From DAOTTX01 sp034437515 (lineage in GTDB: Bacteria > Chloroflexota > Anaerolineae > Aggregatilineales > Phototrophicaceae), in assembly GCA_034437515.1 (NCBI GenBank), contig DAOTTX010000391.1:1-11343 (forward strand): 11,343 nt of DNA, read 5' to 3'. The notes under the pieces are model-generated. The model was not told the DNA's origin. It saw only the letters and a list, made by a program, of their open reading frames with translations, and ran no database searches. The position numbers and the translations under genes are program-made. Shown here one piece after another: positions 1-7,813 of the stretch (positions are counted from its first letter, which is position 1; every line of letters begins with the position of its first letter).

Positions 1-2
1 GC

Positions 3-248
3 GACGGCGTCTTCCTGGCGGAAGCGCACACGGTCAGGCAGATGAGGGGCGGCGCTTTGTGGATGCCTGGGGTCAGCGCGCGCACCGTCGGGGACGAATC
101 GGCGCACGAAGGCATCGTCGCCCGGGCGAGATCACGGGCGGCCCATCTCTTGGAGACACACCAGGTGGAGCCCTTGCCGGAGGACGTCAGCCGGCCGATC
201 GACGAAATCATGGAGCGGGCGCGCATAGAGTTGGGGGAAGGCGAATGA
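3..248 (+). CDS. MttB-family (trimethylamine methyltransferase-like) protein, C-terminal fragment
   Basis: This is the last 81 codons of a gene that begins before the window; the frame is open from base 3 to the TGA at 246-248. The fragment starts DGVFLAEAHTVRQMRGG and ends with a helical stretch containing EPLPEDVSRPIDEIMERA. An aromatic-rich segment near 'ALWMPG' followed by an Arg/Glu-rich helix and an 'H-x-PxPLPEDV' motif is the usual C-terminus of MttB-family corrinoid-dependent methyltransferases. The complete MttB-like protein at 6242-7675 ends in the same way (HDPERLPEDV), so the two look paralogous. Family members demethylate trimethylamine (pyrrolysine form) or quaternary amines such as glycine betaine (non-pyrrolysine form). 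The active-site part lies outside the window, so which form this is cannot be told. The internal ATG at 42 should not be taken as the start, because the family resemblance continues upstream of it. The binding-protein gene starts 72 bases downstream in the same direction. Confidence 0.75.
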   Translation, partial: DGVFLAEAHTVRQMRGGALWMPGVSARTVGDESAHEGIVARARSRAAHLLETHQVEPLPEDVSRPIDEIMERARIELGEGE

Positions 249-252
249 GATT

Positions 253-267
253 GGCGTCAGAGACGCC
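253..267 (+). other. Small perfect hairpin between mttB-like gene and binding-protein gene
   Basis: GGCGTC (253-258) and GACGCC (262-267) form a perfect 6-bp stem with a 3-base loop, five bases after the upstream stop codon. No T-tract follows, so it is not a standard intrinsic terminator. It could be a weak pause or an mRNA-processing structure. The remaining bases up to 306 show no convincing -35/-10 pair. Confidence 0.25.
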
Positions 268-306
268 TCCCACAATAGGTGGAAGACAAATAGTACTATA
301 GAGAAC

Positions 307-312
307 AGGAGG
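307..312 (+). promoter_or_regulatory. Ribosome binding site deciding the binding-protein start
   Basis: AGGAGG is a full Shine-Dalgarno core. It is 8 bases from ATG 321 and only 2 bases from ATG 315, which favours the second ATG. Confidence 0.7.
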
Positions 313-320
313 AAATGAAG

Positions 321-1964
321 ATGAAGAAACGAACGTTATGGTTTATCCTGAGCGTGTTGATGGTTGTCAGCTTTCTGATGGGGTGCGGAGGGCAACCGGC
401 CCCCGAAGTGACCGAAGAACCGGTTGTCGAGGCCACCGAAGAGACTGTGACTGGACCGACTGAGCCACCAGAGCTCGAGCCGACGGTGATCTCCGTGCCC
501 GAAGAACCGGAAGAGCCGAAGATACTCAGGATGCGGATCCTAGCCGACATCAAGAACCTGGATCCTGCATTCATGGTATCCGGCAGTGATGATGCCGTGG
601 CCACGGCTGTGATGCAAGGCTTAGTCACGTACTGTCCCAATTCATACGACATCTGTAACGAGCTTGCCGAGTCGATCGAGACGTCCGAGGATGGTCTTGA
701 GATTAGCTTCAAGCTCAGAGAGGGTGTCCAATGGCACGAGGGATACGGAGAGGTGACGACGGAGGATGTGAAGTTTTCCCTTGAACGTTTCATCGACCCT
801 GATTCGGACTCCCCATATGCTGACGACTGGTCTACCCTCGATCGCGTCGAGATCGTGGACAAGTACCGAGGTAAGATCGTGTTCAGTGCGCCCCTGGCGC
901 CAGTGTGGCACTCGACGTTGCCAGTTTCCAGCGGGTGGATCGTTCCGAAAGAGTACCTTGAAAAGATCGGTCCTGAGGCCTTCGCCACCGACATCCTAGG
1001 GACTGGACCGTACATGTTCGAGGAGTGGCGGCCCCAGGAGAGGATCACCCTGGTCAAGAACCCGGATTACTACGGCGAGGAAGCGTACTACGACGAGATC
1101 CACCTGATCCCGATTGAGGATGATAAGGCTGCTGAGGTTGCGCTTGAGGCCGGTGAGGTTGAGTGGTCGATTATCAGTATCTCCTCTGTCCAGCGCTATG
1201 AGGAGCATCCTGAGCTGGAGGTGTGGAGGAGGCCTTCGTTGAACTATTCGTGGTTCGCATTCAACGTGCAGCATCCAAAGCTCCAGGATATCAACGTTCG
1301 CAAGGCCATTCAACACGCGATCGACGTGCCGAGCATTTTACAGGCAGCCTACATGGGCGAGGTAGAGCGACAGTGCACTCTGATTCCCCCGGGACTACTC
1401 GGTCACTGGGACGAGGCTCCTTGTCCTGAGTATGATTTGGGGCTCGCCCAGGAGTATATGGACGAAGCCGGCGTTGAGAGCCTTGATCTTCAACTCGATC
1501 TCCAGGACACTAGCGAGTACCGTACCTGGGGCGAGATCGCGCAGCAGAATCTGAAGGAGATCGGGATCAACCTGGAACTGAATCCTATGGAGACTAGTAC
1601 CTTCTATCAGCGGAGCTTTGGCGAGGACGCTTGTGAGAACAACGAGCTGATGACCTCTGCTTATAGCATGAATCCCGATCCGTCCTGGGCAACAATGTGG
1701 TTCACGTGCGACCAGGTCGAGGTCTGGAACACGCAGTGTTGGTGCAACGAGGAGTTCGACAGGCTCCATAGGGAAGGCTTGGTCACGATAGACAATGACG
1801 AGCGTGAGCAGATCTACATCCAGATGCAGAAGATCTGGGAGGATGCAGCACAGACACTCTGGGTAACGCACGGGGCCTTTACGTATGGCTACTATCCGAC
1901 TCTCATGCCAGCGACCACGCCCCACGGCGTCGTGCAAACAGATTTCTTCAAGCCAGCGGAGTAG
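321..1964 (+). CDS. ABC transporter solute-binding lipoprotein, family 5 (DppA/OppA type)
   Basis: This is the extracytoplasmic binding protein of the importer encoded just downstream (547 aa from ATG 321). AGGAGG at 307-312 lies 8 bases before ATG 321 but only 2 before ATG 315, so 321 is preferred although 315 is in frame. The N-terminus is a lipoprotein signal: Lys/Arg, a hydrophobic core, then the lipobox LMGC with the lipidated Cys at residue 22. A Glu/Pro/Thr/Val-rich tether of about 45 residues follows. From about residue 67 the protein follows the SBP_bac_5 pattern (an 'L-DPA' start, 'FKLREGVQWHEG', 'TTEDVKFSLERF', 'GTGPYMFEEW', 'NPDYYG', 'NVRKAIQHAID'). The mature domain has eight further cysteines (105, 112, 352, 368, 438, 463, 473, 475), which may form disulfides. 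Family ligands include di- and oligopeptides, nickel, heme, opines and sugars, so the ligand cannot be read directly. The neighbouring methyltransferase genes make a methylated amine or peptide a reasonable guess. Confidence 0.93.
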   Translation: MKKRTLWFILSVLMVVSFLMGCGGQPAPEVTEEPVVEATEETVTGPTEPPELEPTVISVPEEPEEPKILRMRILADIKNLDPAFMVSGSDDAVATAVMQGLVTYCPNSYDICNELAESIETSEDGLEISFKLREGVQWHEGYGEVTTEDVKFSLERFIDPDSDSPYADDWSTLDRVEIVDKYRGKIVFSAPLAPVWHSTLPVSSGWIVPKEYLEKIGPEAFATDILGTGPYMFEEWRPQERITLVKNPDYYGEEAYYDEIHLIPIEDDKAAEVALEAGEVEWSIISISSVQRYEEHPELEVWRRPSLNYSWFAFNVQHPKLQDINVRKAIQHAIDVPSILQAAYMGEVERQCTLIPPGLLGHWDEAPCPEYDLGLAQEYMDEAGVESLDLQLDLQDTSEYRTWGEIAQQNLKEIGINLELNPMETSTFYQRSFGEDACENNELMTSAYSMNPDPSWATMWFTCDQVEVWNTQCWCNEEFDRLHREGLVTIDNDEREQIYIQMQKIWEDAAQTLWVTHGAFTYGYYPTLMPATTPHGVVQTDFFKPAE

Positions 1965-1992
1965 AATCGTTGGACCATCAATAAGTGCGGTA

Positions 1993-2018
1993 GCGGGGCC
2001 TGCGCCGGCAGGCCCCGC
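1993..2018 (+). terminator. Strong GC hairpin after the binding-protein gene (terminator-like or mRNA-stabilising)
   Basis: GCGGGGCCTGC (1993-2003) and GCAGGCCCCGC (2008-2018) pair perfectly over 11 bp around the tetraloop GCCG, 28 bases after the binding-protein stop. It is the strongest stem I found in the window. It is not followed by a run of T (the next bases are CAAAGTTGG), so it does not meet the intrinsic-terminator rule. In many importer operons a stem after the binding-protein gene protects its mRNA or partly terminates transcription, so that the binding protein is made in excess over the permeases. That role fits here but is inference. Confidence 0.5.
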
Positions 2019-2279
2019 CAAAGTTGGACTTACCATGGCATTGCGGGGAGACTGTAGTACCGGTTTGTAGGCGGTGGGTCGCCGCGACCTGTAATGCAGT
2101 GATGCTGGGACGGCGGGCGAGGCATATGTGCTGATCCAAACTGGCGTGAGGCGGCAGTCTTACGGCGTCTTAATAGGTGAGGATCACACCGGAGTTACGC
2201 CTGCCGGGCTTCCAAGCGGGTAGTTGACCAAGGTCACACGGTCTCGTGATCGGTAAGCTTATGAAAAGGGTGTCTCGAC
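2019..2279 (+). other. Non-coding gap before the permease genes, with a weak promoter candidate
   Basis: No protein is supported here; the frames are short and resemble nothing I know. Near the 3' end, TTGACC (2224-2229) could be a -35 element. At 17 bases' spacing the matching hexamer is TGATCG (2247-2252), a poor -10. The -35 candidate overlaps a perfect inverted repeat, TGACC-AA-GGTCA (2225-2236), which could be an operator half-site pair. AAAAGGG (2264-2270) is the likely weak ribosome binding site for the ATG at 2280. A separate promoter for the permease genes is possible but unproven. Confidence 0.3.
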
Positions 2280-3233
2280 ATGCAAATTTACCTTGCGAAG
2301 CGGTTGAGCATGACCATTCTGGTTTTGCTCTTGGTGACACTCAGTCTGTCGCTGCTTGTACACATTGTCCCGGGGGATCCAGCTCAGACTATCCTGGGTC
2401 CCAGGGCAAGTCCTGAGCTAATTGCTCGCGTCCGGTCCCAGATGGATCTCGATAAGCCCTTCTACGTACAGGCCTGGAACTTCATCTGGCAGGTACTGCA
2501 TGGGAGCTTCGGGGAAGACGTGTTCACGGGTCGCCCGATCAGCATGTTCATACGTCGTGCCCTGCCTCACACTCTTATTCTGGCGTGGAGCAGCCTCGGA
2601 CTTGCAGTTCTGCTGGGCATTCCCTTGGGAGTCTACTCGGCAACACATCCCGACTCATGGGTCGATCGGGTCACCGCGGTCCTGTCCATCTCCTTTATAA
2701 CGGTCCCCTCCTACGTCGCGGGACTGTTTCTTCTGTTGATCTTCGCTGTTAGGCTCAGATGGTTGCCTGCTATGGGTGCGGGTGAGCCTTCAGACATAGT
2801 GGGGTATATCAGACATCTATTACTTCCCGCCGTATCCTTGGCCATCACCTGGGTTGGCTACTTGGCTCGACTGGTTAGAGCAAGCCTGCTTGAGGTACTC
2901 AATGAGACCCACATACGGGCAGCCAAGGCAGCCGGCATACCGCGTCGGCTTGTATTCTACAAATATGCGCTGAAGAATGCCTTGATCCCGACCGTGGCAA
3001 CTCTAGCCGTCGGTCTCGGCAACTTGATGGGTGGGGCCGTCTTTATAGAGCTCATCTTTACGCGTCCAGGAATGGGTACCCTCATCTACAAGGCGATTCA
3101 AGGCAGGAACTATCCAGTGGTCCGCGCCGGAGTTTTCGTGGTTGCCATCCTTTTTGTCTTGGCAAACTTGGCGGCTGATCTCGTGTACACGTACCTCGAT
3201 CCGAGGATTCAGCTTGATCAAATACGAGAGTAG
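2280..3233 (+). CDS. ABC transporter permease, DppB/OppB type
   Basis: A 317-aa membrane protein, the usual length for the first permease of peptide/nickel importers (BPD_transp_1). It starts with a short basic segment and a membrane helix (about residues 9-30) followed by 'IVPGDPA', the hallmark of DppB/OppB N-termini. A loop with 'LDKPFYVQAWNFI' and about five more membrane segments follow. The cytoplasmic EAA-type coupling loop, which docks on the ATPase, lies at about residues 211-240 (AAKAAGIPRRLVFYKYALKN). The C-terminus ends in the family-typical 'DLVYTYLDPRIQ'. ATG 2280 is chosen because it opens directly into the basic segment and first helix; the Shine-Dalgarno before it is weak. 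The second permease gene follows after 8 bases, so the two are almost surely co-transcribed and form a heterodimeric channel. Confidence 0.93.
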   Translation: MQIYLAKRLSMTILVLLLVTLSLSLLVHIVPGDPAQTILGPRASPELIARVRSQMDLDKPFYVQAWNFIWQVLHGSFGEDVFTGRPISMFIRRALPHTLILAWSSLGLAVLLGIPLGVYSATHPDSWVDRVTAVLSISFITVPSYVAGLFLLLIFAVRLRWLPAMGAGEPSDIVGYIRHLLLPAVSLAITWVGYLARLVRASLLEVLNETHIRAAKAAGIPRRLVFYKYALKNALIPTVATLAVGLGNLMGGAVFIELIFTRPGMGTLIYKAIQGRNYPVVRAGVFVVAILFVLANLAADLVYTYLDPRIQLDQIRE

Positions 3234-3241
3234 GAGTATCC

Positions 3242-4129
3242 ATGGAATTCGTTGAGAGGCACACTAGCAGTGTAGGGGAACTTCTCGATCGCGTCCCAAT
3301 TATTGGTGATGTGCTCAAACAGGGCTTAGGGCTATTGGGATTCGTCATCGTATTCGGGTTTGTACTCACAGTGGTGTTCGCTCCCCTGATCGCGCCCTAC
3401 GACTACGCTGCTCAGGACATACCTAGCATGCTACAGGGGCCTTCGCGCGCGCACATACTCGGCACGGATCATCTGGGCCGCGACCTGCTGTCACGGATCG
3501 TCTACGGAGCCCGGATTGCATTGGGCGTGGCACTCCCGTCCGTCGGTGTCGGGCTGGCCGGTGGTCTGATCGTAGGCCTCATCGCTGGCTACTCTGGCGG
3601 CTTTGTTGACGACGTGATAATCGTCTGCCTAGACTCACTGAATTCATTTCCCTCGGTGATTCTCGCGTTGGCGGTGCTAGCCCTCCTGGGACCATCGTTG
3701 ACCAACGTGATCCTCGTCATCGGTGTGACGTGGATCCCCGGATACGCGCGAATCGCCCGGGCTCAGGTACTGTCGGCAAAGCAAAACGTCTACGTGGAGG
3801 CGGAGCGGGCGCTGGGAGCGACTAAGGCGAGGATCATAGGGATGCATATGCTACCCAACATCCTCGCCCCGCTCCTCATCCTGGCAGCTATGGATCTGCC
3901 CGTGGTTATCACATTCGAAGCAGGGCTCTCATTCCTCGGGCTGGGCGTCCGTCCGCCCACGCCCTCCTGGGGCGTGATTCTGTCTGATGGATTCGACCAC
4001 ATACGTCGGTCTCCGTGGGCGATCTCGTGGGCTGGACTGACACTGATTCTCACGAGTCTTGGATTTACGCTATTTGGCGAGGCCCTTAGAGATGTGCTTG
4101 ATCCTCGCCTCTCGGGAACCAGAGGTTGA
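3242..4129 (+). CDS. ABC transporter permease, DppC/OppC type
   Basis: A 295-aa inner-membrane protein, partner of the upstream permease. The first part (about residues 20-70) is an OppC_N-like segment with a membrane helix and 'APYDYAAQDI'. 'HILGTDHLGRDLLSRIVYGARIAL', highly characteristic of DppC/OppC proteins, follows. The EAA coupling loop is at about residues 185-211 (EAERALGATKARIIGMHMLP). The end contains 'FLGLGVRPPTPSWGVILSDG' and 'FGEALRDVLDPRL', both family signatures. AGGAG (3232-3236) overlaps the stop codon of the previous gene and lies 5 bases before ATG 3242, which suggests translational coupling. Its own TGA at 4127-4129 is 2 bases before the ATPase start, again indicating one operon. 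Confidence 0.94.
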   Translation: MEFVERHTSSVGELLDRVPIIGDVLKQGLGLLGFVIVFGFVLTVVFAPLIAPYDYAAQDIPSMLQGPSRAHILGTDHLGRDLLSRIVYGARIALGVALPSVGVGLAGGLIVGLIAGYSGGFVDDVIIVCLDSLNSFPSVILALAVLALLGPSLTNVILVIGVTWIPGYARIARAQVLSAKQNVYVEAERALGATKARIIGMHMLPNILAPLLILAAMDLPVVITFEAGLSFLGLGVRPPTPSWGVILSDGFDHIRRSPWAISWAGLTLILTSLGFTLFGEALRDVLDPRLSGTRG

Positions 4130-4131
4130 TC

Positions 4132-6231
4132 ATGGGACGAGTAGTTAGCGTTGAAGGCTTGGAGGTTAGGTATCGCACCGCTGATGGCACGTTGACGGCT
4201 ATCCGAGATGTGAGTTTCGGCGTTGAGGAGTCCGAGATTCTCGGCGTCGTCGGTGAGTCTGGATGCGGGAAGAGCACGGTGGCCGCCGCTCTGATGCGCC
4301 TATTGCCACCCAATGGGTGGATCTCCTCTGGCAAGATCGTGCTCGGAGGTCGTGACGTCTGCAAGCTTTCGGAAGGTGCCTTGCGCCGCATCCGGGGCCG
4401 CGATGTGTCGATGATCTTCCAGGATGCCATGACGAGCCTCAATCCAGTTTTCACCGTTGAGGAGCAGATGATCGATGCCTTGCGGGCTCATACAGCGTCG
4501 GGCAAGGGTAAGACCCGGAGCGCCTTGAGGAAGCGAGCGATCGAAATGCTCGATCGGGTAGGCATTCCGGATGCCTCCCGACAGATTAGGGAGTACCCGC
4601 ATCAGTTCTCGGGCGGGATGCGGCAGCGCATCATGATTGCCAACGCCCTATTGTCGTATCCTGCACTGCTCGTAGCAGACGAACCGACGTCCGCCTTAGA
4701 TGTGACGCTGGAGGCTCAGATCATCGACCTCATCCGAGAGTTACGGGATGATCTTGGCACAAGCGTGGTGTACATCACGCACGACCTGGGTGTCATCGCG
4801 CAGCTTTGCGACCATGTGCTGGTTATGTACGCCGGCAACATTGTCGAGTCCGGAGATGTATACAACGTTTTTGAGGCCCCCAAGCATCCTTACACGCGCT
4901 CATTATTGGAGTCGCATCCATCCCGCGGTGCGCAAGCCGGACGGCTGAAGACCATTCCTGGGCGTGTACCTAGCCTGAAGAATCTCCCTTCAGGCTGCAA
5001 GTTCGCTCCCCGCTGTGAATATGCTCAAGACATCTGTGATAAGCATGAGCCAGACTACGTAGCTGCCAATGGGCAGAGGGTTCTGTGTCACGCGTTCGCG
5101 CCGAATAAGAAGGCGCGCTTCTCGGAGATCCAGAAATCTGGAAAGCCACTGGTCGCGTCTGAGGAGACTGGGCGGGCTTCGGTGACAAAGCCATCGACTG
5201 GGGAAATTGTCATAGAGGCACGCGGCTTACGCACACACTTCCGGGACCACGTTTCCTTAGTCGGGCAGGTTCTCGGCAAGAGAGGCGGCACAGTGAGAGC
5301 CGTTGATAGCGTCGACTTGTCTGTTCGACGAGGCGAGATTCTGGGATTGGTTGGTGAATCGGGGTCAGGAAAGACAACGCTTGGACGGACGATACTGCGG
5401 CTACAAGCTCCGACAGGTGGAGAGGTGATCGTGGCAGGAGAAGACATCACGGATTGTTCGGAGGACAAGATCAGACCGCTGCGAGCCCGCATGCAGATGG
5501 TCTTCCAGGAACCGTTTGCTAGTCTGAGTCCGCGCATGAAAATCTCCTCCCTGATTTTGGAGCCATTTCGAATTCATGGGGTCTCCATTGATGACCAACA
5601 AGAGAAGGTCGATGAACTACTGAGTATGGTAGGGCTTTCAGCAGAGCAAGCCGACAAGCTGCCGCACCAGCTATCTGGGGGACAAGCTCGTCGAATCGGT
5701 ATCGCCCGAGCCCTGGCGCTCCGACCCGATATCCTGGTGGCGGATGAGCCTACCTCTGGACTCGATGTCTCCGTGGCTGCCGGCATTCTCAATCTGCTGA
5801 GAGATTTGCAGGGCCAGCTGGATCTGGCTTGTATCGTCATCTCACATAACTTGAACGTCATCCAATTCATCGCCGATCGGGTCGCCGTGATGTATCTGGG
5901 CAAGCTAGTTGAGATGGCCCGCACTAGTGATCTCTTTGAGGAACCTCGACACCCGTACACCGAGGTCTTGATGTCGGCCATCTCGTTGCCTGATCCGCAC
6001 CTGCGGGAGAGATGCGACCGGATTGTCCCGGAGGGTGAGATTCCAAGCCCTCGCGATGCGCCTCTTGGATGTCCCTTTCATCCTCGGTGTCGATATGCGG
6101 AAGCCCGGTGTCACGAGGAGGTCCCCTCGCTCCAGCCCGTCGCTGAACGGGAACACCTTAGCGCCTGTTACGTCCTGGATGACGCGCTGTGCAGTTCCTT
6201 GGACGAACACGCAACGGATACAACAGCTTAA
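4132..6231 (+). CDS. Fused dipeptide-type ABC transporter ATPase (DppD-DppF fusion)
   Basis: This 699-aa protein carries both ATP-binding domains of the importer in one chain. Domain 1: Walker A GESGCGKST (41-49), signature FSGGM (159-163), Walker B Asp/Glu 183-184, H-loop His217, then an oligopeptide-transporter C-terminal extension. Domain 2: Walker A GESGSGKTT (408-416), signature LSGGQ (514-518), Walker B 538-539, H-loop His572, then a second extension. Both look catalytically intact. Each extension has four cysteines: 289/295/302/319 (CX5CX6CX16C) and 647/653/660/679 (CX5CX6CX18C); such a quartet is associated with an iron-sulfur cluster in Dpp/Opp ATPases. A linker of about 50 residues joins the halves. 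Most dpp/opp systems use two separate genes, although fusions such as YejF and GsiA exist. ATG 4132 is preferred over in-frame TTG 4126 because AGAGG (4121-4125) sits 6 bases before it. Confidence 0.95.
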   Translation: MGRVVSVEGLEVRYRTADGTLTAIRDVSFGVEESEILGVVGESGCGKSTVAAALMRLLPPNGWISSGKIVLGGRDVCKLSEGALRRIRGRDVSMIFQDAMTSLNPVFTVEEQMIDALRAHTASGKGKTRSALRKRAIEMLDRVGIPDASRQIREYPHQFSGGMRQRIMIANALLSYPALLVADEPTSALDVTLEAQIIDLIRELRDDLGTSVVYITHDLGVIAQLCDHVLVMYAGNIVESGDVYNVFEAPKHPYTRSLLESHPSRGAQAGRLKTIPGRVPSLKNLPSGCKFAPRCEYAQDICDKHEPDYVAANGQRVLCHAFAPNKKARFSEIQKSGKPLVASEETGRASVTKPSTGEIVIEARGLRTHFRDHVSLVGQVLGKRGGTVRAVDSVDLSVRRGEILGLVGESGSGKTTLGRTILRLQAPTGGEVIVAGEDITDCSEDKIRPLRARMQMVFQEPFASLSPRMKISSLILEPFRIHGVSIDDQQEKVDELLSMVGLSAEQADKLPHQLSGGQARRIGIARALALRPDILVADEPTSGLDVSVAAGILNLLRDLQGQLDLACIVISHNLNVIQFIADRVAVMYLGKLVEMARTSDLFEEPRHPYTEVLMSAISLPDPHLRERCDRIVPEGEIPSPRDAPLGCPFHPRCRYAEARCHEEVPSLQPVAEREHLSACYVLDDALCSSLDEHATDTTA

Positions 6232-6237
6232 AGGAGG
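6231..6237 (+). promoter_or_regulatory. Strong ribosome binding site of the complete mttB-like gene
   Basis: AAGGAGG overlaps the last base of the ATPase stop codon and lies 4 bases before ATG 6242. The frame is also open upstream through 6023, but this site and the MttB-like N-terminus fix the start at 6242. Confidence 0.7.
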
Positions 6238-6241
6238 TATT

Positions 6242-7675
6242 ATGGCGAACATCGTTGTTAATCAGACCGAGAATCTCAGTCCTTCCTTCAGTCAGCTCTC
6301 AGAGAGCCAGTGTCAGAAGATCCATTGGGCCAGCCTGGAAATCCTGGAGCGCGTAGGCGTACGGCTCTATCTGGAAGAGGCGGTCGACCTGTTCCGGAGA
6401 GCCGGGGCCGATGTGGAGGACGGGAACCTCGTATTTTTACCACCAGGTATGGTTGAGAAAGCCTTGAGTACAGCGCCCAAGCGTGTGGTTCTCTGTGATC
6501 GGCAAGGGAACCCCGTGATGCCCTTGGAAGGAGACCGATGTTTCTACGGACCTGGATCGGATTGCCTGAACATTATTGATCATCGTACCGGCGAGCGTCG
6601 ACGGCCCGTACTGGATGACGTTAGAGAGGGGACGATCCTGTCTGATGCCCTGTCCAATGTGGACTTCGTGATGTCCATGGTGGTCCCCAGTGATGTGGAC
6701 GAAACACGGATTGATCGGCACCAGATGGAGGTCATGCTATCCCACACGACGAAGCCGATCATTGCGGTCACGTATGACCTTGAGGGGCTCGTGGACGCCG
6801 TCGAGATGGCGGAGGCTGTGGTCGGCGGTGGGTCATCCCTCAGACGATGCCCCTTTGTCGCTTGCTACATCAACGTGGCCAATGGCCTGCGTCACAACAA
6901 GGAGGCGCTCGAGAAGCTCCTGTACCTTGCCGAGAAGCGACTTCCCTCTATCTACGTCCCAGTTTCGACGTGCGCCGTCTCCGCCCCGGTCACCTTCGCC
7001 GCAGCTATCGCCATAGACTACGCTGGCGTACTCCTGGGGCTCGTGCTCTCGCAACTGGTTCAGGAGGGATCACCCTTCATTGTCTCCGGAATGCAACCCT
7101 CGCCACTGGACCTGCGGACGCTGGTCTCGCCGTACTGCCATCCGGAGCGCGGCATAGCCCAGGCTATAGGCCGCTTCTATGACCTACCCAAGTTTGCGCT
7201 TGGGGGGGCATCGGACGCCAAGCTTGTTGACCAGCAGGCAGCGGCTGAGGCATCCTTGACCCTTCTGACGGAGACCCTCGCGGGTGGCAACATCATCCAT
7301 GATCTTGGCTATCTGGAATCTGGTCTCACATTCTCGCTCCCGCAGATGGTCATATGCAACGAAATCGTTAGTTGGATCGAGGCTTATGTCCACGGCATAG
7401 AAATCTCCGATGAGACATTGGCCCTCAGTCTCATCGCTGAGTACCGTGATCAGGGACCTTATCTGGAGGCCGAGCATACACGAGAGAACTATCGCCGGCA
7501 CTGGTACCCCGATCTCTTCGAGCGCGGGGACTATGCGACCTGGGTGAACAAAGATGGGGAGTCATTGTTGGAGCGAGCTACCAAGCGGGTGGAGGATATC
7601 CTCTGTGAGCACGACCCGGAGAGACTCCCCGAGGATGTACGGCAGAAACTCCGTGATATCGCCAGAACCGATTGA
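6242..7675 (+). CDS. MttB-family corrinoid-dependent methyltransferase, non-pyrrolysine type
   Basis: A 477-aa protein, close to the usual MttB length. The N-terminus has the family helix 'IHWASLEILERVGVRLY' (about 24-40) and 'LPPGMVEKALSTAPK'. The core contains 'DALSNVDFV', 'GGASDAK' (321-327) and 'LGYLESG' ending at residue 361. The C-terminus has 'HDPERLPEDV', shared with the partial gene at the window start. Archetypal MttB reads through an in-frame UAG as pyrrolysine; this frame has no internal stop. It therefore belongs with the homologues lacking pyrrolysine, whose characterised members demethylate glycine betaine (MtgB), proline betaine (MtpB), carnitine (MtcB) or gamma-butyrobetaine (MtyB), passing methyl to a corrinoid protein. 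Which substrate is used cannot be told from the sequence. The gene follows the importer ATPase by only 10 bases, so uptake and demethylation are probably co-expressed. No corrinoid protein or activase gene is visible here. Confidence 0.88.
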   Translation: MANIVVNQTENLSPSFSQLSESQCQKIHWASLEILERVGVRLYLEEAVDLFRRAGADVEDGNLVFLPPGMVEKALSTAPKRVVLCDRQGNPVMPLEGDRCFYGPGSDCLNIIDHRTGERRRPVLDDVREGTILSDALSNVDFVMSMVVPSDVDETRIDRHQMEVMLSHTTKPIIAVTYDLEGLVDAVEMAEAVVGGGSSLRRCPFVACYINVANGLRHNKEALEKLLYLAEKRLPSIYVPVSTCAVSAPVTFAAAIAIDYAGVLLGLVLSQLVQEGSPFIVSGMQPSPLDLRTLVSPYCHPERGIAQAIGRFYDLPKFALGGASDAKLVDQQAAAEASLTLLTETLAGGNIIHDLGYLESGLTFSLPQMVICNEIVSWIEAYVHGIEISDETLALSLIAEYRDQGPYLEAEHTRENYRRHWYPDLFERGDYATWVNKDGESLLERATKRVEDILCEHDPERLPEDVRQKLRDIARTD

Positions 7676-7813
7676 TGATTGGCAGGCTCGTCGTCTGCAC
7701 ATACTCTTCCTGCTTCGGGGACGTCGATGCGAATGACCCTGTCTTGCGCAAGCCCAAGTCCCCGCTGCCGTGCGACTCTTCTGCGCCCTTCACTAAAGAG
7801 GACTGAATGTCGT

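Noticed and set aside
290..299. Perfect 10-base palindrome ATAGTACTAT before the binding-protein gene; TACTAT as a -10 element
   Set aside because: No acceptable -35 at the right spacing, and the element lies only about 20 bases before the start codon. A 10-base AT palindrome can occur by chance.
296..1057. Long open frame (253 codons) on the - strand over the binding-protein gene
   Set aside because: Ser/Thr-rich, low-complexity translation with no family resemblance; it is the reverse shadow of a well-supported + strand gene.
1395..2036. Open frame of 213 codons on the - strand over the end of the binding-protein gene
   Set aside because: Antisense to the coding sequence, Leu/Arg-rich, no recognisable domain and no ribosome site seen.
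6242..7675. Pyrrolysine-encoding mttB
   Set aside because: No in-frame UAG in the gene, and no pyrrolysine biosynthesis gene or pyrrolysyl-tRNA in the window.
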